Assembly: GCA_016801885.1 (NCBI GenBank)
Contig: CM028901.1
Span: 16,813,095 to 16,877,094 of the forward strand
From: Toxotes chatareus
Taxonomy: Eukaryota; Chordata; Actinopteri; Toxotidae
Direction: 5' to 3'
Length of the DNA stretch: 64,000 nucleotides
The first letter of the stretch is position 1; every line of letters begins with the position of its first letter. Below the pieces are notes generated by a model. That model was given only the letters and a program-made list of their open reading frames with translations. It had not been told where the DNA came from and searched no databases. The position numbers were made by a program, and so were the translations under genes. Shown here piece by piece: positions 1-9,769 of this stretch.

Positions 1-827
1 CTTTTCATGAGAATTGTGGTTCCACATGCTCACATTTTCAACCAGACATTAGCTGAAGTCAAAGTAATATTAAGTGTTAAATTAAGGTCATTTTAATTAG
101 AATATGACGTTTCATGCTGTTTGTGTAATTGTGCATTTTAGTTCAAATGTATTATGTTTTTTTTGGTTGGTTTTGCATTTTTTTAAATTTTCCTTTGTGT
201 CCGTTTGTTGTAACATCCAGGTGCAGACTGCTATGGAAATGCTTCTGCTGTGGAAAGTAGGCCGACTCTTGCACGTCCAATAACATGACACCTAATACTT
301 GATTAGCGCTGACTTCCAGAGATTGCACCGTAGCTTCTAGTTAACCCACTGAGTTAACACCTGGTCCATTTTTGGGATTCAACATAATGAGATCAGTGCT
401 CTGACCTCTGAGACCGGAGGAAACTGATCAATACTTGTCATGCTTCTGTTGCCTCCACATCAATCAATAAGGAACCCCCCCCCAAGCCCGCTTAAAAAAA
501 CTCTGACCATCAGATGTGCCGGGTCCTGCTCACAGACTTGCCACCGCATGACGCCTTAAGTCTTGGATTTACGCTTATCAGACTTAATTTGAAATCATTG
601 ATTCAATGATTAAGGTGGAGTCGTCACTAATTACCAAACCTATTTCAAAAATAACAAAGAAACAAGGAACGCACAATCCAGAGAGACAACTGTATAACAA
701 CAGAAACAATTTCATTGCTCAGTTCACAATACAAAACTTGAAAGCGTACAATGCAGCAACTCTGCCCACCCGAGAAATCCCCCTTTCTCCAGGAGCACGT
801 AAACAGTCACAGTCCAGACGGTCATAC
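1..827 (-). other. thrb: thrb intron downstream of the TRbeta2 exon (partial)
   Basis: This stretch begins with the splice donor GTATGA at 827-822 on the minus strand and runs off the window towards the shared DNA-binding-domain exon. No coding exon is visible in it. It holds several short homeodomain-like and ONECUT-like motifs: CTAATACTTGATTAG at 292-306, GATCAATA at 426-433, ATCAATCAATAA at 459-470, and TTGATTCAATGATTA around 598-612. In mammals the intron just after the TRbeta2 exon carries a cone and pituitary control region, so this is the place where an equivalent might sit. That regulatory role is inference. Confidence 0.75.
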
Positions 828-1167
828 CTTTTCTGTGCGAGTCATTCATCCACTGTAGGTGTGAGAAGTCAGGTTTGATCTCAGGGAAATACTCAGGCTG
901 ATGGTGGCAGTGACTAAGAGGAATCTCCATGCTGCAAAATTCGCTCTTAAAAACAGGGGGGCCACCAGCGTACGAGCAAGAGTACTGCTGGCTGGGCAGC
1001 CACGTCTGCTCCATGCAGGGCGGGTGGTGCAGGGGCTGGGGCTCACAGTGTCCATACCCAGGCCCCTCACCTGGGTACATGCAGGGTTCCCCACTGCCCT
1101 GCATCGCGTAGCCTCCTACTCCAACATGAGGCATCTCATACATGTCTGGTATGTAGTAGTTCATCAT
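828..1167 (-). CDS. thrb: Thyroid hormone receptor beta, TRbeta2-specific first coding exon
   Basis: This exon encodes the isoform-specific N-terminal (A/B) domain of TRbeta2, the ligand-dependent nuclear receptor isoform used in pituitary, hypothalamus and developing cone photoreceptors. Seen in the sequence: a 112-residue reading frame starting MNYYIPDMYEM and ending NDSHRK plus one base of a Gly codon, then a donor at G|GTATGA (828/827). Known mammalian TRbeta2 features recur in the same order: MNY..xxYE at the start, SPGYxxC-like PGYGHC (residues 35-40), MEQTW (51-55), YSCSY (61-65), FKS (72-74), QPEYFPE (89-95), and KPDFS near the end. Two ATGs are adjacent. The second (1164-1162) aligns with the mammalian start and has A at -3, so MNYY is preferred over MMNYY. 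The exon lies inside the TRbeta1 transcription unit and its phase matches the TRbeta1 micro-exon, so both can splice to the same DBD exon. The remaining exons are outside the window. Confidence 0.93.
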
Positions 1168-1440
1168 GTAGAGCCACAGAAGAGACGCATAAAAAGAAAA
1201 TCTTAATCGTTCTGGTCCAAAACGCAGCAACTGAACGTGACAATGCGAAGTTTCCTACCTAGTAAACACAAACGTCATAGGAAGTTGACCCTATGCAGAC
1301 ACACAATCATTTTATCCACCAAATCCACAGAGCACAGACCACACCAAGCAACTGTCCCACCCGCCACCATCCGGCTGACTTGGGAAGCAGAGATTTATGA
1401 CGACGTAGAGCTCTAATCTTATACTGCACAAATCCTCGAT
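1168..1440 (-). promoter_or_regulatory. thrb: Putative TRbeta2 leader and promoter
   Basis: This is the DNA directly upstream of the TRbeta2 ATG on the minus strand. A TATAAG element occurs at 1423-1418, followed directly by GATTAG (1417-1412), a core that OTX/CRX-type homeodomains can bind. A start site 25-30 nt downstream would give a leader of about 225 nt. A TGACGT half-CRE-like motif lies near 1276. No splice acceptor is obvious between here and the ATG, which fits a first exon. The promoter assignment is inference from position and short motifs only. Confidence 0.35.
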
Positions 1441-1792
1441 GTGCCACAGACAGTGCTGATGTCACAGATTAAGACCTTGTGTGTTGCACCTACAGTAAAG
1501 ACCTCACCCAACAACATCCACCGAGGGGAAAAACAATTCTTTAAAGGAAACAAAGAAAAGTTTCAAAGGAACTTGAGGGGGAGAGATGAAGAATCTATTT
1601 GGCAAATGTTCTCATATCATGTAAGAAGCAGGAGTTTTCTTAACCCTGATATCTTTCCTGACCTTTTAACCTCTAACCTTAAAGCATTAACCCCTTTACT
1701 TATCCTGTGGGTATTTTAAACAGAATCTGCAAACAAGCTCGATTAGACCAGGGTCATATAATTATTCCTGCCAACTATTAAGTAAATGTTAT
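1441..1792. other. Non-coding stretch between promoter candidate and tandem array
   Basis: I see no exon, RNA gene or repeat here. The open frame on the plus strand has no recognisable domain or splice context and is treated as chance. Confidence 0.6.
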
Positions 1793-2309
1793 GACGCTAG
1801 GAAGCTTTTAAGAAGGCTGACATTAAGACTGTAAACATGTGTTTAACCTTTACTGAGAAGCTAAAGCACTGAGAGCACTTTTTAAAGGAACAATAACCAA
1901 AATTAAAAACTAACTTTGCTCATATACTGACGCTAGGAAGATTTTAAGAAGGCTGACATTAAGACTGTAAACATGTGTTTAACCTTTACTGAGAAGCTAA
2001 AGCACTGAGAGCACTTTTTAAAGGAACAATAACCAAAATTAAAAACTAACTTTGCTCATATACTGACGCTAGGAAGATTTTAAGAAGGCTGACATTAAGA
2101 CTGTAAACATGTGTTTAACCTTTACTGAGAAGCTAAAGCACTGAGGGCACTTTTTAAAGGAACAATAACCAAAATTAAAAACTAACTTTGCTCATATACT
2201 GCACTAGGAAGATTTTAAGAAGAGCACTTTTTACTGCGAAGCTAAAGCACTGAGAGCACTTTTTAAAGGAACAATAACCAAAATTAAAAACTAACTTTGC
2301 TCATATACT
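1793..2309. repeat. 136-bp minisatellite, about 3.8 copies
   Basis: Direct tandem repeat with copies starting at 1793, 1929, 2065 and 2201, an exact period of 136 bp. Copies 1 to 3 differ by only a few substitutions (for example AGCTTTTAAG versus AGATTTTAAG, and GAGAGCAC versus GAGGGCAC). The fourth copy carries an internal deletion of about 27 bp and ends at CATATACT (2309). Each unit contains GGAACAATAACC, a SOX-like AACAAT core. The array sits about 0.6 to 1.1 kb upstream of the TRbeta2 start codon. Confidence 0.95.
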
Positions 2310-2485
2310 GGACAAATCAAATTAACAAAATAAATTACATTTTTAGTTATACGCATTAGTGTACGGTGCATATACTAACATGTATATACATACAGATGGA
2401 CAACACAAAGTTAAAATTAAAAAGCAGTGACAACGAAATACAAAGTCTTTACTATTCTTAGAATTTATCTTAAAAAAATATCAGA

Positions 2486-2519
2486 AATAAATTCTTTATT
2501 CTTTAATAAAGAATTTATT
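2486..2519. repeat. Perfect AT-rich inverted repeat (hairpin or cruciform)
   Basis: The arms AATAAATTCTTTATT (2486-2500) and AATAAAGAATTTATT (2505-2519) are exact reverse complements of 15 bp, separated by the 4-nt loop CTTT. No TIR or target duplication shows that it is a transposon. Confidence 0.9.
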
Positions 2520-5500
2520 CTTTAGTCTTTATTTTCATTAATCACATTCTGTATTATTTATGCTAAAATCTTACAAAATAAAACTGTTTTTCTTTGTAAT
2601 AGTTTGGTGATGACCCTTGGGTTGTCACTCACAAAAATCAGTATTGATTCACTGAGACACGAGACATGCCGGCGACACATCGAGCGACACACTGCGTGAT
2701 CTGTTTCAGATAATACACCTATTATCCTCAACATCAGCTATACTCAGCCAAATTGATTAGACCTCCTGTTCTATAAAGATGGAATAAGCCTTATGGCGAG
2801 GATGTGTATCCGTTGGGATTCATAAAGCCTCCTTCAACATTGTAACTACGTTTCTTCATACTTCACCGTAACAGGTTAGCACTGTTAGTAACAACAAGCT
2901 TATTTATCTAGCATCTTAAATGTGATAGATTTGTATGAATTCATGATACTTTCACTTTTCATTTATACAAGTACTTTCTCTGATCTTTATATGTTTATAT
3001 TGTTTTGTTAAATTTAGAGCCAAATCATTATAACTGCAATGTTAATACAATTTATATTACTGTTAAAATAGTATGAAAATTACAGTAGATGATGCTGTTT
3101 AAGGTCTTATTTAGCATGAGACATTTGCAAAAATGTCAATTCAAAGGCAGATCATTAGCTGGATTGCTCGTGAGTCTATATTTTTAAGATACTATAGAAG
3201 AAGAATAAGCCAGATAAGAAAATAAAGACATTAAAACGAGTCTTTCCTTTGTACAAAGAAATACACAGAATCAAATTGACAATTAACAATTAAGCTGTTG
3301 TTTCTCCACCATTTGCTGCCTGTGAACTCATTTCAGCTCCCAACATTCTCACGAGCCCAGCAATTACAGGCTTATTAAGCTGTCATGTGAAGCTGAGTGT
3401 GGCATAATTTGGGTTTTCTATTTCGAGGTACACGGAGCGAGCTCCAACTCGATTACAGAAGAGTAAAGAAACGATGGTGCACCTATACTTAAAACATAAT
3501 TAATTCTGCCCTTTCACTAAAACAATCACAAATATCTATTCATTTCCAGCAGCAGTCTCCTGTGATCCTGTCTGCTTATCAAGAAACACAAGCAAGTGTG
3601 AACAGACCAATCTTAATGCAAAAAAGTGAAAAAAATAAAAAATAAAATTTTTTTTTCACAACATGAACTTTTTGTTTGTTTGTTTCTCTCTCTGGAATCG
3701 TCCGTAAAGCTTCGCCACTCATTCAGATTTGGGTAAGATGTGATGACGCACATGCAGATGACTTTTTATCTTCTTACCAAATTAGCAGACCACTGCACAC
3801 TTGGACACGCAACTTCTTTGTGGGTTAATGGACCGCAGAGCTGGGCCAGAAACATGGAGGCATGTGAATGCGTGAACACATGGTGAAGTCTGAGTAAAGA
3901 TGCGTGCAGTTTTGGCTTTAAAATCCACTTAACTGAACTCCCTGAATGGCATGCTGGTGTGCAGCCTGTCTGCATGCCTGCAGACGATCAATACGCCCGG
4001 TGCACAGGATTATGAAGAAAAACAGATAATCAGGATTCCTGTGTATGTTTTATATATTTTAAAGACCTAGATTTTGATTGTATTTCACAATTTATAAAAA
4101 AACAAACAAACAATAAAATACAATAAATACAATGGTATTACCAAACTCTGCTATGATAAATCACTCTATAAAGTGACTGAATCTGAATGTCCCATCTGAA
4201 GTCTTTTCACATGCTAAGTAACATGTTTCAAATATTGTTTTTAATTTCCAGGTGATTTACAGAAGATCTGAATTAGAGAGAGTTTGACTTTTAAAATGTA
4301 TTTTATATCTAATAGAACATCTTTATTCCCAGCAGCAGGTTGTTTGAAATTTATCTGACTTTTTTTTTTTTTTAGCTATTAAACTCTTTGACAATTTTAG
4401 TTACCAAGATAAATCTGTTTGAAATTACAATTTTTTCCCCTCATTATAAATTCAGGATAAAACTAATTTGTTTTTACTGTACTGTATTTGCACATGTCCC
4501 TTACTATTATGAAATCAGCATTAATTAAATAAAGAATAATATCTTTGATTGTTTGCAGGCTCCCCCCAACAACGTTTGAAAAATATAAACAGTAAAAATC
4601 ACAAAACTTGTTTTTTTGTCATTTCAGCTTATCTTGTCAAATCATGTTGCTTTCACACTCACACTTTGTGTGGAAATTAATTATAAATTTTGTTCATCTT
4701 AACCTGACAATATTCTCCTCTGAGATCTATGAACAGTAACATGCATCAGAATTCACTTCATCTGAGACAGTTTTCACCTGCAGGAGACTCAGATCAGGAA
4801 CAGAATCTGATCTGTAGTTTTTGCTCAGTTGTATCTTTTCCTGCCTGTTTAGGTCAAATTCAGCATAAATGCTGATAATCCTGTCATACAGGTGGAAACC
4901 CAGAGAGTAAAATTCTGACAAAAGGATTACGTGTCCAGACATGACACCTAAAGTGACTCAGAGATGTCATCCCACTCATGTTTGAAGTGACAGTTCTGAC
5001 TGTGGAGCATTGGCTTTTTAATCTCAGTAGTTGTGGAGAACGAGATGATCTGCATGACAGCGATGCATTCATGTGCTGTGAAACACGCACACGTGTTGCA
5101 AAAGAAGAGTGAGACGTGCCTGACAGTCATGTTAAATGAAGGTCTACTGACTCCTGAAGCCTTGTGGCGTAGTCCAAGTTGGAATTTGTCAAATGTAAAC
5201 CCTACACATTTTACATAGGGCCATAAAGGATTTACATTCATATGCTTGTTTTGCTGAAACAAATCATTTTTACAAGATTAAAACCGACGAACAAACTGCA
5301 GCACATATCACCCGACTTTCTAAAATACTGGTATAAACTGGTATTTTCTTTCACATTAACTATAACACTGTAGATTTACTACATAAAGCAGTGTTAATGG
5401 TACTGACACTGAATTTGATGATGATAATAAAACAGTAAGTGAACATTTATATATAACTGGAATCACAGGTTAAGAAAGTCATCTTTATGTGTAATAATTA

Positions 5501-7228
5501 AAATTCAGTTAACCAAAGGGTCAGATAGTGATATTAGTCATTAATCATTTTGTCACTGGAAACAGACAAAAAAATCCCTATAATTTCATTTTCACATAAT
5601 CAACAACAACCAAGATATACAGTTTTTAGTGTTTGTAGTCATACTGAGAAATGTAGTAATGAGTGAGGTTGAATTTCCAGGCCTCTGGACATTAACAGTC
5701 CACAAACTTTGTAAGTGAAAGTGAGGGACAGTCCTGTCCAGTTGAAGTCCCTGGAGACCATGAAGAGAGGTCTGGGGTGCAGAGTCTGGAGGTAACAGAG
5801 TGAATGATGTCACACAAGGTTTCTGCGCATGGGCGAATTTACGACATTTTGCCACCGGCAGTTTGAGCGCAAAGATGGAGACCGATAAAGAGGTGGAGAT
5901 GAGCAATTTTCAATTTTCCACCAATGAAAAGTGAAATGAAAGATTCAGAGGATCTTCCTGTAGCCTTGTTTCTGTGAAACACACAACACTACCCTCACAG
6001 AAGTCCCTCTGATCCCTCACTGGGGCTCATTGTTCAGTGATCTCATGTTACCCATAATGATAGAAGGGAGATGTGGCTGATATCTGCTCTTCTCCTTCAG
6101 TCTCTGTTGTCTGAACCCCGCTCTCTTTTAGCATTATAAGTAAAAAGGTGAAAAACCCCCCCCAAAAAACAGACCAAACTGTCTCAACTAGAATGTTTAG
6201 AGAGGATGCAGTTCAAATAAGTTACTAGATTTTTTTTTAATATATTGAGTGCATTTAAGCAACAATCTTATTTAAGACATACAAATATTATACTATTAAA
6301 CAATTTTAAAACTAATTTAGTAATTACAGTTCAATTAATAAAAATCCAGTGCATATACATGAAGACTGAACGTCGTTATAGTTACAATTACATAGATGTT
6401 TATTGATGATTACAGATTTTAGGTGAGAAGTTCATGGGGTGGTTAATAGTTTATATGAAACTAGTTAAAACTGAGTTGAGAGGCGCAAAACATTAAAGGT
6501 CTATCTGATATTACAAGTTAGTAATAGTGCTACAGGTAAACACTACAATACACTGCAAACTGAACTAGAACTTTGGAACTAGAACTTTTCATTTTATTGA
6601 CAATGACTTTGTTCTACTTTAAAATGATCTAGTTTGTGTTCAGTGTACATGCTTTATTATGCATTAGACTAACTCACAGAATCTGAAACTTTTTTCTCTC
6701 TGTTAGATAAACCTTAATTCCTCACAGCATTAACAGCTTGTCTCTGTTTTCTGAGATGATCGCTGAGAGTCTTACAATGTTCCACGAAAACCCTTAAGTC
6801 TGATATTGTTTATTTAGACCTATTCTTTGGCAAGCTCCCAGACTCAATTAGCACCTCATTAAAGACAGGTGCAATGGAAAGTTCAACCATGTAAGTCTCT
6901 GAGTGTTAAACACAGACAGACCCTGCTGGCATTAAATGCAAGGCAAACAGGTCTTGCTGTACGTGGCTCGTTATGGTGATTAAGATTCAAAGTTTGTCAT
7001 TTTAATATGCTCGTTCAAAATGTGCAGTGAGACTCAGGGTGACGTGGTGCTGAGCTAAAAAGACAAGAGTGCACAGAGGAATCATAATGTAATAGAAATA
7101 AGAATTAGAAAAGATCATTCTAAAATTATAATGTGTCTATAATTTCCAGTTAAATTGTAGAACAAACATTTCAAAGATTTATTATTCTATTTTTTTGATT
7201 TCTTTGTGGGGGGCGATTGCTTAAGATT
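2520..7228. other. thrb intron, no exon recognised
   Basis: AT-rich non-coding DNA with homopolymer runs. The short open frames in it lack recognisable domains and matching splice sites. A block at about 5640-6130 has more balanced base composition and could be an old repeat relic, but I cannot name its family. Confidence 0.6.
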
Positions 7229-7235
7229 AAAAAAA

Positions 7236-7293
<58 letters not shown>
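7229..7293. repeat. Poly(A) plus (AT)n microsatellite
   Basis: A run of about 24 A is followed directly by about 20 copies of AT. The poly(A)/AT junction may be the decayed tail of a retroposon, but no body is recognisable beside it. Confidence 0.95.
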
Positions 7294-7296
<3 letters not shown>

Positions 7297-9343
7297 AAAC
7301 AAACTCGCGGCGATAAAGACTGAATCATGGACATCAAGATTTATCATTAATACCACTGAAATACAAACTCTGTTTACAGTAACAACAACTTACTTTAAAA
7401 TCCCACAATTCAACACAGTCAAGATGAATTTGCATTTATTCATTTGTATTTACCTTTAACTTTAATTGTACAAACCTGAGAATTAATGGATGATCAATGT
7501 TTACTCTATGTAATCAGGCTGGATGAGCATTTAAAAAGGCTTACCGTGGGATTACTGACTCCATGAATGTAATAAGTGTGAGTGTGTGTGACAAGTAGAT
7601 GTGATCGACATGCAGCAGCTGGTAAGAGGCAGGCCCTGTGAGGCAAATCTGCTTGCAAAGAGGGCTTGATACCAGTTTAACTTTTTGATGAGGTGATGTC
7701 CTTGCTGTGGACTAATCTTGTTTGGAGTTTCTTAAACAACTGTGAACAAACTGTTAGGCGTTCATCCGACAGTCTAACGCCTCTCAGTGCTGAAACAATC
7801 TGTTGTCTGAGTCGACGGAATTAGCAGCTCGGATTTTTCCATGTGAGGTTTTATACTTTTTATGATCAGTCTGTAAGTTGTCACAGATTATTATTTTTTC
7901 TTCATCATGTATTTTTTCTATTAAATTAGTTTTTAATTTTTAGCTAAGCCTTTGTTATACTGCTAAAAATCTAGTTTTTTAAAGGAACATGTACAATAAT
8001 AATAATAATAATAATAATAATAGTGATAATAATAATGCTAATTTATTATTATTTACTTATAAAAGATTTTGCTGCTGCAAAATTGACTTGGTAAATGTTA
8101 TAAAAACAGTTTGCTCTACATGCATGGGGAATGTAGTTACATATGCATGTATTCATTATATAATATAATCATATATGCAGTATATAAATATATACAGTAT
8201 ATACGTATAATACAAATATTAAAAAACAATTGTTATAATTACAATAAAAACAGCATATTATTAAAAACTCTAAAAAAGTTAGTTAAGTGGAGCTTGAATT
8301 ACTTGAAGTACTTAGTATTTCTTTTTATATGGAAATACGTACAAAAAAATTCAATATATTGTAAAACTATCACATTCAATATTTTCAGAAACACTTTGTA
8401 CATAAAAACAAGAGCACACATTTTAGCTTTTCCAAAATAAAACAATCCAAAAATAATTTTCAGACGATTTAAATATTTCTCTACTCACCCCGACTCTATT
8501 TTTTTTTTAATCAGCTGTATCTTTTTTCTTCAACCTTGCTCTCATGAGAACATGTTGGATTAGTATGTCCCAAAGAATATTTCACATCTCCTGAGTGAAA
8601 TAATGCTCAGTAAACACCCACGTAAATATGCTCCTGCAGCTACCCCCAGGCATTCCCGACAAACGGTTGAGATAAACAAAAGAGCCTCTGTATTAAAAAA
8701 AAAAACAAAACAGTTTTCTTCCCTCTCGGCTCCACTTTACTATAATCTACCCTCACACACAGGAACATAGTTTCTCTGTCGATGGCACCTCGGCACACTG
8801 GCCCTGCAGCAGGCTTTTGCACATATATATTCCCTTCCTGATTGTTTACTTTAGGCCTTGGGGGTTCAAAGCCGGTCATGAACAATTTCTGGACGTGAGG
8901 AACCTCTTTTACCCCGGGCCCTCAATTGACATGATGCTCTGAGCCAGATGTCCCTGGATACTCTGTGTTACCCACGGCGTTACCTGAGGAAGGAACACTA
9001 GCGGGTGAACCTTTCCCCTTAAAGTTCAGGGTAAGCTCTGGGGAACAACAGAAGGTTCCCATTGGTGAAGGGATTATCCTGCACTTTACAATGAAGTGTA
9101 GAAATCTATTTTAGATACTGTTCTTCTTGTTTATATCAGAGCTCCGATCAAGTGCAGCTGGAAGGCCGGTCACCTCAGAGCCAGAAGGTAAAAGCTCCTT
9201 ACATGAAAACCTTTTGACATCATGCGATCGCAATAAAAAAAAAAAACACTCAATGTTTTTTACTTTAATCTACTTAAATAACCTCTCCCTTATTTTCTCT
9301 TATTGAGATTTAGCATACTTTACATGTAGGATTTTGGATATGG
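7294..9343. other. thrb intron, AT-rich
   Basis: Non-coding, with a very AT-rich segment around 8040-8480. No exon is supported. Confidence 0.6.
7995..8036. repeat. (AAT)n trinucleotide microsatellite
   Basis: About 14 AAT units with one interruption (TAGTGATAAT). Confidence 0.93.
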
Positions 9344-9355
9344 TGTTATAAATTG
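9344..9355. repeat. Left target-site duplication of the SINE
   Basis: TGTTATAAATTG, repeated exactly at 9706-9717. Confidence 0.9.
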
Positions 9356-9706
9356 GGCGGCACGGTGCAGTGGTTAGCACTGTCGCCTCACAGCAAGAGG
9401 GTTCCAGGTTCCCTTCTGTGTGGAGTTTGCATGTTCTTCCTGTGCCTGCGTGGGCTCTCTCTGGGTACTCCGGCTTCCTCCCACAATATAGGTAATTGGC
9501 TAGGGATAGGTTAATTGGCTATTCTAAATTGCCCGTAGGTGTGAGTGTGTGCGTGTGTGGTTGTCTGTCTTTGTGTGTCAGCCCTGCGATTGACTGGCGA
9601 CAGGTCCAGGGTGTACCGCGCCTCTCGCCCATAGGCAGCTGGGATAGGCTCCAGCTCCACCGCAACCCTGACAGAGGATTAAGCGGTAGAAAATGAATGA
9701 ATGAAT
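9356..9706 (+). mobile_element. DANA/V-SINE-like SINE with target-site duplication
   Basis: Complete short retroposon of about 350 bp. The 5' head GGCGGCACGGTGCAGTGG contains a tRNA-like A-box region (TGGTTAGCACTG, 9371-9382) and a degenerate B-box-like GGTTCCAGGTTCC. It is followed by the conserved V-SINE/DANA core (GGAGTTTGCATGTTCTTCC ... CTCCGGCTTCCTCCCACA, about 9420-9486) and a 3' part with GCCCTGCGATTGACTGGCGA and GGGATAGGCTCCAGCTCCAC. It ends in an (ATGA)n tail. The 12-bp sequence TGTTATAAATTG occurs at 9344-9355 and again at 9706-9717 and is the target-site duplication. The B box is damaged, so this copy is probably inactive. Confidence 0.9.
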
Positions 9707-9717
9707 GTTATAAATTG
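9706..9717. repeat. Right target-site duplication of the SINE
   Basis: TGTTATAAATTG, identical to 9344-9355. It overlaps the last base of the tail. Confidence 0.9.
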
Positions 9718-9736
9718 TGTGTGTGTGTGTGTGTGA

Positions 9737-9768
<32 letters not shown>

Positions 9769-9769
9769 A
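9716..9769. repeat. Compound (TG)n(AT)n(GT)n microsatellite
   Basis: About 9 TG units followed by about 13 AT units, then GTGTGT, directly abutting the SINE's right duplication. Confidence 0.93.

Noticed and set aside
724..827. Continuation of the TRbeta2 frame past the donor (GMTVWTVTVYV..)
   Set aside because: A good donor GTATGA at 827 follows AAA-G in the phase required for the DBD exon. The extension is intron read-through.
606..878. Plus-strand open frame overlapping the end of the TRbeta2 exon
   Set aside because: It is the shadow of the minus-strand exon and shows no domain of its own.
1168..1230. N-terminal extension LRFGPERLRFSFYASLLWLYM before MNYY
   Set aside because: There is no ATG upstream in frame and the known TRbeta2 start aligns with MNYY.
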